Shown: one piece after another, positions 26,614-36,402 of the stretch | Position numbering within the stretch: the stretch's first letter is position 1 | Layout of the letters: each line of letters starts with the position of its first letter | Assembly (NCBI RefSeq): GCF_900100305.1 | Contig: NZ_FNEY01000035.1 | Location: 1-51,916, forward strand | Length of the DNA stretch: 51,916 bases | Origin: Paracidovorax citrulli | Lineage (GTDB): Bacteria > Pseudomonadota > Gammaproteobacteria > Burkholderiales > Burkholderiaceae_C | Direction: 5' to 3' | Translations under genes and position numbers: made by a program | The notes under the pieces: generated by a model | Databases searched by the model: none | What the model saw: only the letters and a program-made list of their open reading frames with translations | Told to the model about the DNA's origin: nothing

Positions 26614-26631
26614 CGCGGCGGCCGCGCGCCA

Positions 26632-27759
26632 TCACTCCGGGTCCGGGTATTTCAACGCGATCTGGCGGAAATCCTCGGCCAGTTCCATGAAGGCATCCAC
26701 CATGTCGGGATCGAAATGCGATCCCCGGCCCTTCAGGATCGTGGTGCAGGCCTGCTCGTGCGAGAAGGCGGGCTTGTACACGCGCTTGCTGATGAGCGCG
26801 TCGTACACGTCGGCCACCGCCATCAGCCGCGCAGAAACGGGAATCGCGTCGCCCGCGAGCCCCAGCGGGTAGCCGGTGCCGTCCCATTTCTCCTGGTGGC
26901 TGTAGGCGATCTCCTTGGACACGCTCAGGAACGCCACCCGCATGCCGAGCCGCCGCTCGGCGTTCTCGATGGCGTCGCGGCCGAGCGTGGTGTGGGTCTT
27001 CATGACCTCGAACTCCTCGGCGGTGAGCTTGCCCGGCTTGAGGAGGATGCTGTCGGGAATGCCGATCTTGCCGATGTCGTGCAGCGGCGCCGATTTGTAG
27101 AGCAGATCGATCATGCGCTCGTTGAGCAGCGCCTCGAAGCGCGGATGGCGTGCGAGGCGCTCGGCCAGGGCCTTGACGTAGAGCTGCGTGCGCCGGATGT
27201 GGTTGCCGGTCTCGTTGTCGCGCGTTTCCGCGAGCGAGGTCATGGCCATGATGGTCACGTCCTGGATGGCCTGCACCTCCAGCGTCCGCAGGGCCACCTC
27301 GCGCTCCAGGTACGCGCTCTTGTCGCGCAGGAAATCCGCCGTGGCCTTCAGCGTCAGGTGGGTGTGCACCCGCGCCAGCAGGATCGGCGGACTGATGGGC
27401 TTGGTGATGTAGTCCACCGCCCCGGCGGCCAGGCCGCGCCGCTCGTCCTCCGGCGTGCTGCGGGCGGTCAGGAAAATGATGGGAATGTCGCGCGAGGCGG
27501 GGTGCGCCTTGAGCTGCCGGCAGACCTCGTAGCCGTCCAGGCCGGGCATCATGATGTCCAGCAGGATCAGGTCGGGCGGCGGGTCCGACTGGGCGATGCG
27601 CAGCGCCTTCTCGCCGTGGTTGGCCACCTTGACGAGGTAATGGTCGCGCAGCAGCGTGGCCATGAGCGCGAGGTTGTCGGGGGTGTCGTCCACCACCAGC
27701 ACCGTGGCGATGGTCCGGTCCTTGAGCATGGGTTCATCGGAGAGCAGCGAAGTGTCCAT
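26632..27759 (-). CDS. HD-GYP response regulator (cyclic-di-GMP phosphodiesterase)
   Basis: This 375-residue cytoplasmic protein combines a receiver domain (about 18-135, phospho-acceptor Asp68 in LILLDIMMPGLDG, Lys120 in ITKP) with an HD-GYP domain (about 165-365). The HD pair is His227-Asp228 in PLHDIGKIGIPD and the GYP is 296-298 in KWDGTGYP; the upstream TRDNETGNHIRRT is intact. Such proteins hydrolyse cyclic-di-GMP on phosphorylation. The ATG at 27759 lies 57 bases downstream of the giant kinase stop on the same strand, so the kinase is its likely cognate partner. Confidence 0.92.
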   Translation of the reverse strand: MDTSLLSDEPMLKDRTIATVLVVDDTPDNLALMATLLRDHYLVKVANHGEKALRIAQSDPPPDLILLDIMMPGLDGYEVCRQLKAHPASRDIPIIFLTARSTPEDERRGLAAGAVDYITKPISPPILLARVHTHLTLKATADFLRDKSAYLEREVALRTLEVQAIQDVTIMAMTSLAETRDNETGNHIRRTQLYVKALAERLARHPRFEALLNERMIDLLYKSAPLHDIGKIGIPDSILLKPGKLTAEEFEVMKTHTTLGRDAIENAERRLGMRVAFLSVSKEIAYSHQEKWDGTGYPLGLAGDAIPVSARLMAVADVYDALISKRVYKPAFSHEQACTTILKGRGSHFDPDMVDAFMELAEDFRQIALKYPDPE

Positions 27760-27815
27760 GGTGTTGCTGTGCCTGTGTCTTTCGGATGGCCTGCGGCGCG
27801 GAGGGACGGGCCGCC

Positions 27816-30800
27816 TCACGCGGCGCCGGAAACGGTGGAGGGCTCCGGCGGCGCGTCGATGATCGCCAGCGCGTGTTCGAAATCGAAGTCGCGCACGTGC
27901 GTCTCCACGGCGGCGAAGCCGGGCCCGAGGGCGCGGCGCAGCAGCAGGGCCTGCTGCTGCAGGAAATCCAGGGCGCCGGGATCGTCGGCACGCAGCAGGA
28001 CGCGCAGTTGCGCGAGCGCGGACTGCTGGGCGGATTCCGTACCGCCTTCGCCCCCGTCGCGCCACGGCACGGCGCCAGCCGGGGCCGCGACCGGCGGCAT
28101 GCCCGCGAGACGCCATTGCGCCAGCCCGAGCAGCAGGGTATCGAGCCGGTCGCAAACCACCAGGGCCTGGGCGGAGACATCGCCCTCGGCACCTTCGCCG
28201 CGCAGGGCCTGCTCGAGCTGGTGCGCGGCGTGCGCCAGCGCAACGGCGCCGATATTGCCCGCCACCGACTTGAGGGTGTGCGCGAGCCGCTCCGCCAGGG
28301 GGCGGTCGCCTCCATGCAGCGCGGCCTGCAGGGCGGCCGCGGTGTCGCGCTGCCCGTCCATGAAGCGCCGCAGGAGGTCGCCGTAGAGCGCGGGCCGGCC
28401 CAGGGCACGCTGCAGGCCGGCGGAGATGTCCAGGCCGTCCACGCCATGCGGCAGCGCCTCCTGCGCGCCGCCCTGCCCCGCACCGGCCGGCGCCGGGTCG
28501 CCCAGGGCGCCGTCGATGCCGATGCCCGGCCGCGGGCGCACCCAGCGGGCCAGCGCACGCCACAGCACGCCCGGCTCGATCGGCTTGGGAACGTGGTCGT
28601 TCATGCCGGCGTCGAAGCAGCGGCGCCGGTCGGCCTCCATCGCGTTCGCGGTCATCGCGATGATGGGCAGGCGCGCGTGCCGCGGATCGGCGCGCAGGCG
28701 GCGCGTGGCCGTCTCGCCGTCCATCACGGGCATCTGCATGTCCATGAGCACCACGTCGTATTCGGTGTGGGCCACGCAGTCCAGCGCCGCCTGCCCGTGG
28801 GCCGCCACGTCCACGATGAAACCGGCACCGCGCAGCAGTTCCACGGCCACGAGCTGGTTCAGTTCGTTGTCCTCCACCAGCAGCACGGAGGCGCCGCGCA
28901 GCTGCGGCGGCGGCTGGTCGTCGTCGGGCCGCGCCAGGTGCGCGTGGGCCGGCAGCCAGCCATGGGCCAGGGGCTGCGCCAGCGTGTCGTAGAGGAGCGA
29001 GGCGCTCACCGGCTTGACCAGCACCGTCTCGATGCCCTGCTCCCGCGCGGCCGGCATGATCTCGTCGCGGCCGTAGGCCGTGACCATGAGCATCTGCGGT
29101 GCCTGGTCCAGGCCCAGCTCGTGGATGCGCCGGGCCAGCTCGATGCCATCCATGCCCGGCATGCGCCAGTCGATGAGCAGCAGCCCGTAGGGCTCGCCGT
29201 CCGCCGCGGCATCTCGCAGCATGTCCAGCGCCTGCGCGCCGGCATGGGATTCGCGGGTTTCGAAGCCCATGCTGCGCAGCATTTCCGAGAGCACGGCGGC
29301 GGCCGTGTGGTTGTCGTCCACGATGAGCACGCGACCGTTGCGCAGGGCGGGCGGCAGGGGCGGCGCGGCCAGCGCGCCTTCGACGCATTCGAGCGGCAGC
29401 ATGACCCAGAAGGTCGAACCCTCGCCCAGGACGCTTTCGGCGCCGACCTCGCCGCCCATGAGCTCGGCCAGGTTCTTGGAGATGGCCAGCCCCAGGCCGC
29501 TGCCCCCGAAGCGCCGCGTGGTGGAGGCGTCGGCCTGCTGGAAGCTCTGGAAGAGCCGGCCCATCTGCTCGGGCGCCACGCCGATGCCGGTATCGCGCAC
29601 CTCGAAGCGCAGCAGCACGCGCCGGCCGTGGCGCTCCACCACCCGCACGCGCACGTGGATCTCGCCGCGCTCGGTGAACTTGATCGCGTTGTTGGCGAAA
29701 TTGATGAGGATCTGGCCCAGCCGCAGGGCATCGCCCACGAGGTGGGGCGGCACGTCGGGCGCCACGTCGAGCACCAGCTCCAGCCCTTTCACGCCGGCCT
29801 TGTAGCCCACCACGTCGGCCATGCCCTCCAGCACGCGGTCGAGCATGAAGGGCTGCTTTTCCACGACCAGCTTGCCGGCCTCGATGCGGGAGAAGTCCAG
29901 GATGTCGTTGATCACACCCAGCAGGTGCTGGCCGGCCTGCTGGATCTTGGCGACGTAGTCGGCCTGGCGCGGCGTGAGTCCCGACTTGAGCGCGAGGTGC
30001 GACATCCCGATGATGGCGTTCATCGGCGTGCGGATCTCATGGCTCATGTTGGCCAGGAAGTTGGACTTGAGCGCCGTGGTTTCCTCGGCCAGCTCCTTGG
30101 CCCGGCGCAGCTCGCGCTCGGCCCGCTGGCGGTCGGTGATGTCCACCAGCGTCCCGATGGAGCCGCCGGGCGAGCCGTCGGGCCGCTGGAAGCCGTGCAT
30201 CCAGAACAGCGTGTGGTGGATCTCCCCGTCGGCATAGGTGAGATCGACCTCCTTGTGGATCGGCGGCCCGCCGGCGCGGATGGTGCGGGCGTCGGCCTCG
30301 AATTCGGCGCGCTCGGCCTGGTTGAGAAAGTCCGCCTCGTGCACCGTCTTGCCCAGGAAGTCCTCCCGGCGGATGCCGAAGGCCTCCTCGTAGGCCCGGT
30401 TGAATCCCCGGTAGCGCCCGTCCCCGTCCTTGTGGAAGAGCGGGATCGGAATGGCGTCCACGAGCGCCTGCTGGAACGCGAGCTGGTCCGCGAGGCGGGC
30501 TTCCAGTTGCTTCTGCTCATGCACGTCCACCTGCACGCCGATGAGCCGCCGCGCCCGCCCCTCGGCATCCCGCTCGATGCGTGCCGAGCACAGCAGCCAG
30601 CGCTCGCTTCCATCGGGACGCACCACGCGCCAGGAATCCTGCAGCCCGGTGGCCGCTCCCGCCAGGGCGGCATCGAGGCGGGCCTGCACACGCGGCCTGT
30701 CCTCCAGGTGCAGGCTGTCCATCCAGTCCATCAGCCGCAGTCCCTGCGGCTGGTGCGGCAGGCCGTAGAGGGATGCGAGCTTTTCGCTGAACACGAGATG

Positions 30801-32684
30801 GTCGCGCGCGAGGTCGAGGTCGAAGACGCCGACGCGGCCGGCCTCCTGCGCCAGTATCAGGCGCTCGTTCATCTCGCGCATGGCCGCCTCGGAGCGCCGC
30901 GCCTCGGTGACGTCCTCGACCACCCAGATGCAGGCAAGCCCATAGCCCTGCAGCGGCAGCAGGCGGCCCGAGAGGCGTGCCTCGAAGACCGTGCCGTCCC
31001 GGCGCACCAGCCGGGCGACCTCCCGCACGGATTCGCCGGCCTCCAGCCGGCCCTCGACGCGCTCGAGGAAGCGCCGGTGGAGCTCCTCGCCGCCGAAGAT
31101 GACCTCCACCCCGCGCCCTTCCAGTTGCCCCGGCTGCGCGCCCAGCAGTTCCAGGCAGGCGGGGTTGAAGCGCAGCAGGCGGCCGTCGGCCACGATCAGC
31201 ACCGGCGGCGCGTTGTCGAAGATGGCCGTCTGCTGCGCGAGCGCCTCGTTGAGTTCACGTTCGCGCCGCTGCAGTTCCTGGTGGGCCGTGATGCGCTCGG
31301 TCACGTTCTCGTGCAGGCCCACGATGGCGATGCGCCGGCCATGGTCGTCGAACACCGGCGAGAGCGTGGCCTCGTCGTGGTAGATCGTGCCGTCCTGGCG
31401 CTGGTTGATGAACTCGCCGCGCCAGGGCAGGCCCGCGATCAGCCGCGACCACATCTGCCGGTAGGTCTCCGGCGGGGTCTGCCCCGAGGCCACCAGCGAG
31501 GGCCTGCGGCCACGCACCTCGTCCAGGCTGTAGCCGGTGTTGGCTTCGTACTGCGAGTTCACCCAGTCGATGCGGCCCTCGGCATCGGTGATGACCACGG
31601 CCACGGGGCTGGACTGCAGCGCCGCGCCCAGCACGCGGAAGCGCTCCATGGCCAGCGCCATGCGGGCCCGGTGGCGCATCATGTCCAGCAGCATGCCGCC
31701 CAGCACCACCAGCAGGGTGAAGACGCCCACGCCGATCTGCCAGCGCTGCGGCCCCGGCAGCAGCGCCTGCAGGTCGTCGAGCATCACGATCTGCCACGGC
31801 CCGTCCGGATCGTGCCACTCGAGGTTGCGGCGCTCCAGCGCATAGCGCACCCCGCCCACCACGGCCTCGCGCGCATCCGGCCGGAACGGCAGGGCCTGCG
31901 CCACGCCGTTGTCGAACAGCGCGCCGAACTGGCGCTGCCGCCGGATCGCATCGATGCGCTCCTGCGTCAGCGGCGGCGCGATGGCGTAGCGCCACTCCGG
32001 CCGGGTGGCGGCGAAGGCGATGCCCTGCGGGGACATCAGCGCCATCGGATAGCCGGAGCGCTGCAACTGGGTCTCCACGGGCTCGAAGGACATTTTCACG
32101 AGCACCACGCCCACGATCACGCTCGCGGGCGTATCGCCCTCGTAGAGCGGCGCGGCGTAGTACAGCCCGCGGTCCTGCGAATTCGTGCCGAGCGCGGGAT
32201 ACACGTTCACCGCGCCGCGCATCGCCTGCAGGAAGTACGGTCGGTGGGACAGGTCCAGCCCCAGGGCCGGAGTGGCCGGCGTCTCGTGCGCCACCACGCG
32301 GCCGCTGGCGTCCAGCACGTACACCCCGCTGACCAGGAAGCGGCCGCGCGCCACGGCCAGGCGGGCCAGCGCTTCCGGGGCGTTGGGCGGCAGCGTGCCG
32401 AGCGCGACGGCCTTCAGCGTGGGCTCGCTCAGGCCCAGCAAGGCCACCGCGCCCAGCAGCGGGCTGCCGGCAGTCTGGCTCATCAGCACCTCGGCGGCAT
32501 GGCCCAGCAGGCCTTCGCGCTCCTGCGCGCGGCTGGCCTCCCGCCACTCGGCCACGCCGGCCACGGCCAGCCATGCCCCGACGGCGGACAGCGCCAGCAC
32601 CACGGCCCAGCCCCGCAGCCACTGGCCGTCGCGCTGGGCCACCTTGTCGAACAGGGCGGACAGGCTGCCCAGCCGCGGGCTCAT
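27816..32684 (-). CDS. hybrid sensor histidine kinase: Cache-like, four PAS, HisKA/HATPase, two receivers, HPt
   Basis: This 1622-residue inner-membrane kinase is far larger than typical (900-1200). In order it has TM1 (about 24-45), a periplasmic Cache-like sensor (about 50-310), TM2 (about 315-335) and four PAS-like domains (about 345-465, 485-590, 610-720, 740-850). HisKA follows with phospho-His882 (SHEIRTP), then HATPase (N box FANNAIKFTERG, G box FGGSGLGLAI), receiver 1 (Asp1172 in IDWRMPGMDG), receiver 2 (Asp1315 in LMDMQMPVMDG) and an HPt domain with His1469 (LAHTLKSVAGNIG). All phosphorelay residues are present. The relay probably passes to the HD-GYP protein encoded next. The ATG at 32684 is used because upstream in-frame codons would precede TM1 with no conserved content. 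Confidence 0.92.
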   Translation of the reverse strand: MSPRLGSLSALFDKVAQRDGQWLRGWAVVLALSAVGAWLAVAGVAEWREASRAQEREGLLGHAAEVLMSQTAGSPLLGAVALLGLSEPTLKAVALGTLPPNAPEALARLAVARGRFLVSGVYVLDASGRVVAHETPATPALGLDLSHRPYFLQAMRGAVNVYPALGTNSQDRGLYYAAPLYEGDTPASVIVGVVLVKMSFEPVETQLQRSGYPMALMSPQGIAFAATRPEWRYAIAPPLTQERIDAIRRQRQFGALFDNGVAQALPFRPDAREAVVGGVRYALERRNLEWHDPDGPWQIVMLDDLQALLPGPQRWQIGVGVFTLLVVLGGMLLDMMRHRARMALAMERFRVLGAALQSSPVAVVITDAEGRIDWVNSQYEANTGYSLDEVRGRRPSLVASGQTPPETYRQMWSRLIAGLPWRGEFINQRQDGTIYHDEATLSPVFDDHGRRIAIVGLHENVTERITAHQELQRRERELNEALAQQTAIFDNAPPVLIVADGRLLRFNPACLELLGAQPGQLEGRGVEVIFGGEELHRRFLERVEGRLEAGESVREVARLVRRDGTVFEARLSGRLLPLQGYGLACIWVVEDVTEARRSEAAMREMNERLILAQEAGRVGVFDLDLARDHLVFSEKLASLYGLPHQPQGLRLMDWMDSLHLEDRPRVQARLDAALAGAATGLQDSWRVVRPDGSERWLLCSARIERDAEGRARRLIGVQVDVHEQKQLEARLADQLAFQQALVDAIPIPLFHKDGDGRYRGFNRAYEEAFGIRREDFLGKTVHEADFLNQAERAEFEADARTIRAGGPPIHKEVDLTYADGEIHHTLFWMHGFQRPDGSPGGSIGTLVDITDRQRAERELRRAKELAEETTALKSNFLANMSHEIRTPMNAIIGMSHLALKSGLTPRQADYVAKIQQAGQHLLGVINDILDFSRIEAGKLVVEKQPFMLDRVLEGMADVVGYKAGVKGLELVLDVAPDVPPHLVGDALRLGQILINFANNAIKFTERGEIHVRVRVVERHGRRVLLRFEVRDTGIGVAPEQMGRLFQSFQQADASTTRRFGGSGLGLAISKNLAELMGGEVGAESVLGEGSTFWVMLPLECVEGALAAPPLPPALRNGRVLIVDDNHTAAAVLSEMLRSMGFETRESHAGAQALDMLRDAAADGEPYGLLLIDWRMPGMDGIELARRIHELGLDQAPQMLMVTAYGRDEIMPAAREQGIETVLVKPVSASLLYDTLAQPLAHGWLPAHAHLARPDDDQPPPQLRGASVLLVEDNELNQLVAVELLRGAGFIVDVAAHGQAALDCVAHTEYDVVLMDMQMPVMDGETATRRLRADPRHARLPIIAMTANAMEADRRRCFDAGMNDHVPKPIEPGVLWRALARWVRPRPGIGIDGALGDPAPAGAGQGGAQEALPHGVDGLDISAGLQRALGRPALYGDLLRRFMDGQRDTAAALQAALHGGDRPLAERLAHTLKSVAGNIGAVALAHAAHQLEQALRGEGAEGDVSAQALVVCDRLDTLLLGLAQWRLAGMPPVAAPAGAVPWRDGGEGGTESAQQSALAQLRVLLRADDPGALDFLQQQALLLRRALGPGFAAVETHVRDFDFEHALAIIDAPPEPSTVSGAA

Positions 32685-32901
32685 GCGCACGGATACCCCC
32701 CGGAGGCCGGCCCCGGACTGCCCGGCGGGCCGTGCGGACGCCCGTGGCGCCGCGGCCCGGCCGGCCGCAAGGCGGCTACAGGAACAGGAGAGGCTTCGGC
32801 TGGCACGGTCGCTTTGAACCTTCGCAAACGGCAGGAAACACACCACACGTGGATGCGCCACGCGCACATGGAGCCCACAGTATGGCAAAAGGTAACAAAG
32901 C
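32685..32901. promoter_or_regulatory. divergent intergenic region between hybrid kinase and MscS genes
   Basis: These 217 bases separate two divergent start codons and hold no credible gene. The right end (about 32875-32901) turns AT-richer, with AAAGGT about 8 bases before the MscS ATG as the ribosome-binding site. Promoters for both directions are expected here, but I could not place hexamers confidently. Confidence 0.4.
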
Positions 32902-33960
32902 ATGGATTTTTTTACACTCCTGTCTCCCTCGATGGCGAGTGCGGTCGCGGCGCTGATCGCGGTCACCGCCGCCGCGGTGGTACACCGCATCGCGGCCGCC
33001 GTCGCCTTGCGCGCCACGCGCGGGATCCCCGTCCTGCACGCGGTGGTGCAGGCCTGCGTGCCGGTGGCGCGCGTGCTGCTGCCCCTGGCGGCGCTGCAGG
33101 TCGTCTGGGTGGCTGCGAGCGATGCGCAGCCCTACATCGGCACGGTGAGGCACGTGGGCGGGCTGGCGCTGATCGGCGCCGTGGCCTGGCTGCTGGTGGC
33201 CGGCATCGGCGGCCTGGCCGATGGCGTGATCGCCCGCTACCCGGCCGACGTGGAAGACAACCTCACGGCGCGGCGCATCGCCACCCAGGCACGGGTGCTG
33301 TCGCGCACCGCGATGACGGGGGTGGTGATGGCCGCCCTGGCCCTGATGCTGATGACGTTTCCCGGCGCGCGGCAGGTCGGGGCCAGCCTGCTGGCCTCCG
33401 CGGGCGTCGTCGGCATCGTGGCCGGGATCGCCGCACGGCCGGTGTTCAGCAACATGATCGCCGGCCTGCAGATCGCGCTGGCGCAGCCCATCCGCATCGA
33501 CGACGTGCTCATCGTGGAAGGCGAATGGGGGCGCGTGGAAGAGATCACCGGCACCTACGTGGTGCTGCGCATCTGGGACGAACGGCGGCTCATCATTCCA
33601 TTGCAGTGGTTCATCGAGAACCCGTTCCAGAACTGGACGCGCACCGGCTCGGAAATCCTCGGCACGGTGTTCCTGTATGCCGACTACCGCATGCCGCTGG
33701 ATCCGCTGCGCGAGGAACTCGACCGCGTCCTGGCCACGGCACCTGAGTGGGACCAGCGCGTGAAGGTGCTGCAGCTCACCGATGTGACCGAGCGCACCAT
33801 CCAGATCCGCGTGCTGGTGTCGGCGCGCTCATCGGGGCTGGCGTTCGACCTGCGCTGCCGCGTACGCGAGGCGCTGGTGGCGTTCATGCGGCGCGAATAC
33901 CCCGACTGCCTGCCGCAGACCCGCGCGCTGCTGTCGGGCGCCGGCGGGCAGCCGGACTGA
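32902..33960 (+). CDS. MscS-family mechanosensitive channel
   Basis: This 352-residue inner-membrane channel of the small-conductance MscS type would release solutes on hypo-osmotic shock. About four hydrophobic helices precede the pore segment VGASLLASAGVVGIVAGIAARPVFSN, which is Gly/Ala-rich like the MscS TM3. It is followed by the beta domain QPIRIDDVLIVEGEWGRVEEI and VLRIWDERRLIIPLQWF. The C-terminal cytoplasmic alpha-beta part is about 270-345. The start follows AAAGGT at about 32889. The larger topology (four N-terminal helices before the pore) matches the YnaI/YbdG-like group. The stop at 33958-33960 is followed by a region with unusual open frames. Confidence 0.9.
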   Translation: MDFFTLLSPSMASAVAALIAVTAAAVVHRIAAAVALRATRGIPVLHAVVQACVPVARVLLPLAALQVVWVAASDAQPYIGTVRHVGGLALIGAVAWLLVAGIGGLADGVIARYPADVEDNLTARRIATQARVLSRTAMTGVVMAALALMLMTFPGARQVGASLLASAGVVGIVAGIAARPVFSNMIAGLQIALAQPIRIDDVLIVEGEWGRVEEITGTYVVLRIWDERRLIIPLQWFIENPFQNWTRTGSEILGTVFLYADYRMPLDPLREELDRVLATAPEWDQRVKVLQLTDVTERTIQIRVLVSARSSGLAFDLRCRVREALVAFMRREYPDCLPQTRALLSGAGGQPD

Positions 33961-34502
33961 AGCTTCAGTCAGAACAGCCCGGGCAGCGCCCGTGCGCCGG
34001 CATCCCCCGGCACGGGGGGAAGCCAGTTCCGGGAATTTGCCGTCCAGCTCCGCAACGTCAGCGTTTCCACCGCAAAGCCGCTGGCGACTGTGGCGGAGGA
34101 ACTGCATGCCCCGCTGCTGGCGCTGCGCGACGAGGTGCTGCGGGCGCTGCCGTGGGCAGATTTTGCGGCGGCAGAGGTCCGGCCTCGCCAATAATCCACG
34201 GTCGAGTTCCGGTCCGCCGCGTGTACTGTCCCGCCACGGCCCACACTTGTCCACCATGGAATCACTGGCGGCGGAACCAGGGAAAACCCTTGCACCCCCC
34301 CTGTTTCCAGGCAGTCCGCCGCAGGCTTTGCTGATTTGGGCTACTGCGCCGGCACCACGTGACTGGACACTCTTCGCTGCGACCGCCGTGGGCGGCTGCT
34401 CGGCATCCCCCGGATGCGCGCGCCGGCCCGGCTTTTTCGCAGGCCGCCGCGCGTTCGCGGCGCCCCGCCTGCATACCCCCATGCTCCCGACAGGAGAACT
34501 GA
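33961..34502. other. 542-base stretch without a clear gene; possible coding remnant
   Basis: No gene with start and ribosome-binding site is visible. In the same frame as the MscS gene, directly after its stop, 77 codons stay open to a TAA at 34192-34194. From about 34021 they read as plausible protein (QFREFAVQLRNV, then VAEELHAPLLALRDEVLRA) without any in-frame ATG. This could be the remnant of a lost gene or simply high-GC openness. From 34195 to 34490 I see nothing recognisable. AGGAGA at 34492-34497 is the ribosome-binding site of the cytochrome b561 gene. Confidence 0.45.
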
Positions 34503-35066
34503 ATGAAACGAACGAACCAAGAGAACATCGACCGATATCCCGCATCCCTGCGGGTGCTGCACTGGGTGCGCGCCATCCTGATCCTGGGCCTCCTCTGGGC
34601 AGGCTGGCACATGACAGGACTCGATGACGAGGCCATGCCGAAGTTCGAGTTCTACTATCCGTGGCACAAGTCCTTCGGACTGCTGGCTCTCCTGGTCGTG
34701 CTGGTGCAGATCGGCATCCGGCTGCGCACGCCGCGGCTGCCGGAGCCGCCGGAAACCCTGGCCGGGTACGAGCAGGTGCTGTCGAAACTCGTGCACCGCG
34801 CGCTGTACGCCCTCCTGGTCATCGTGCCCCTGATGGGCTATTCGATGTCGAGCACGTTCACCATGAGCGACGGCGTGTTCTTCTTCGGCGTCAATCTTCC
34901 GGAACTCCTTCCGAAGAACGACAACTGGTTCCTCGTCTTCCAGTGGCTGCACAAGGTGCTCGCCTATACCCTGCTCGGTCTGATCGCGCTGCATGTCGTG
35001 GGCGCCATCAAGCACCGGCTCTTCGACCGCGATCCGCGCAGCGACGTCCTGCGCCGCATGCTCTGA
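34503..35066 (+). CDS. cytochrome b561
   Basis: This 187-residue inner-membrane di-heme b-type cytochrome of the bacterial b561 family has four helices (about 18-38, 55-78, 97-117, 145-170). Candidate haem ligands are His20 (VLHWVRA), His55 (YPWHKSFG), a His in KLVHRALY and His163 in IALHVVGAIKHR. Such proteins accept electrons from ubiquinol and often act as superoxide or quinone oxidoreductases, or supply electrons to periplasmic partners. The start at 34503 follows AGGAGA by 5 bases. It may function together with the envelope cluster to its right, but it is convergent with the outer-membrane gene, so co-regulation is not shown. Confidence 0.88.
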   Translation: MKRTNQENIDRYPASLRVLHWVRAILILGLLWAGWHMTGLDDEAMPKFEFYYPWHKSFGLLALLVVLVQIGIRLRTPRLPEPPETLAGYEQVLSKLVHRALYALLVIVPLMGYSMSSTFTMSDGVFFFGVNLPELLPKNDNWFLVFQWLHKVLAYTLLGLIALHVVGAIKHRLFDRDPRSDVLRRML

Positions 35067-35094
35067 GCGCGAACCTCGCCGGCGGGCGGGGGTG

Positions 35095-36402
35095 TCAGAA
35101 CGTCGCCGTGAGCATCAGCTTGAAATAGCGATTCGCCGATGCGCTCCGGTTCTGGTTGCCGCCGTTCGCCTCGTACTTCCGGGGCTTGTAGAGCCCGACG
35201 ATCGGGGAGAACATGAGGTGGTCCGTGATGGCCCAGTCCAGGTAGAGGGCCAGCTCCTGCGCGTCGAGGTTCGAGACAGCCCGGTCCGCCAACGTCCGGA
35301 AGTCGAAGAACATGAGCGTGGCGGTCAGCGCTTCGCCGGGCCGCACCGTCAGCGCCACGTCGTTGATCCGGGTGTTGAAGTTGTACGAGAACGCGTAGTT
35401 CGACGCGACCTCGCCCTGGTACCGGCCGCGGAAGCCGCCCTGGAACAGCGAGTCGAAGTCCTTGGAATAGCGTGTATGCCGAAAGCTCAGCGACGGCTTC
35501 CAGGCCATCTGCGAGAAGGTGTACGCGGCCTCGGCATACCATGCGCTGTCCGTGCGGGACCGCTTCTTCTGGTAGGCATACTCGACAGCGAAGTCGGCAC
35601 CTTCGATGCCGGCACCACCCTCCGCGCGGAGGCTGAAGACCTTCATGCCCTTGCGCTCCAGCCGCGAGGGAGCGATGGCGTACCGCTCATCGACATCCAG
35701 CACATGCACATGGGTCAGGCCGGTCGTCCCCGCCGATCCCGTGTAGTCCAGGGTCGCCGCGGCCAGTTCGGTGTTGGCCTGCAGCCGCGTGTCCGACCGG
35801 AGCCACATGGCGCTTCCGTGCAGGCCCTCGCTTCCTCCCAGTCGCAGCACGGCCGTGCGGGCGAATGACAGGCGCTGGCCGAAATAGTAGGCGCCGCCGC
35901 GGTCGTAGCGGCCTTCTTCCAGGCCCAGGCCGGGGTTGACGCCGTCATCGTTGATCAGGAAGCCCGAGCCCGCCTTCACGACCTGGCGGCCAGCGGAAAC
36001 GTCGATGCCGTCGGCCCCCAGCGCGGGAAACAGGTCCCCCGATTTCCAGCCGGCATACGCCTCTTCCACCGCGGTGCGGCGTTCATGCCCCGTGGTGAAT
36101 CCCCCCGGATCGCCGTCGCCCCAGGTGGCGGAGCTGAGAAGGCCGAAGGCCCCGTACAGCGAGCCGCCGCCGACCCGGCCGGTGGCGCCGCTCACGCCGT
36201 ATTTGGCGAAGCCCTCCTGCCACTGGAATCCACCAGGGCGGCCGATGTAGTTGCGCCCGGAATGGAAGAGCCCATAGCCGGCCTTCAACTCCGCGTTCAG
36301 GTGGCTTTCACCCTCCTTGTAGAGTTCCAATGCCTGCGCCTGGGGCGCCAGTGCGCACAGCGCGGCGACGGAAAACAAGGGGGAGCAGATGGTCGAGCGC
36401 AT
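35095..36402 (-). CDS. outer-membrane beta-barrel protein (porin-like, possibly alginate-export-type)
   Basis: This 435-residue secreted protein has a signal peptide ending at about AQALE (residue 25) and a beta-barrel pattern of alternating polar and aromatic residues, ending in the outer-membrane-insertion signal LMLTATF with C-terminal Phe. Stretches such as SYNFNTRINDVALTVRPGEAL and HLMFSPIVGLYKP resemble the alginate-export-like barrel proteins, but I cannot assign the family firmly. AGGAGA lies 4 bases before the ATG at 36402. The gene is divergent from the DUF6152 gene across a repeat-containing promoter region. That position suggests it is the outer-membrane pore of the cluster to the right. 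Substrate unknown. Confidence 0.75.
   Translation of the reverse strand: MRSTICSPLFSVAALCALAPQAQALELYKEGESHLNAELKAGYGLFHSGRNYIGRPGGFQWQEGFAKYGVSGATGRVGGGSLYGAFGLLSSATWGDGDPGGFTTGHERRTAVEEAYAGWKSGDLFPALGADGIDVSAGRQVVKAGSGFLINDDGVNPGLGLEEGRYDRGGAYYFGQRLSFARTAVLRLGGSEGLHGSAMWLRSDTRLQANTELAAATLDYTGSAGTTGLTHVHVLDVDERYAIAPSRLERKGMKVFSLRAEGGAGIEGADFAVEYAYQKKRSRTDSAWYAEAAYTFSQMAWKPSLSFRHTRYSKDFDSLFQGGFRGRYQGEVASNYAFSYNFNTRINDVALTVRPGEALTATLMFFDFRTLADRAVSNLDAQELALYLDWAITDHLMFSPIVGLYKPRKYEANGGNQNRSASANRYFKLMLTATF

Noticed and set aside
27786-33746. A 1986-codon open frame on the plus strand opposite the hybrid kinase
   Set aside because: It is antisense to a kinase with intact domains, is His/Gln/Arg-rich as expected of a GC-rich shadow frame, and has no recognisable fold.
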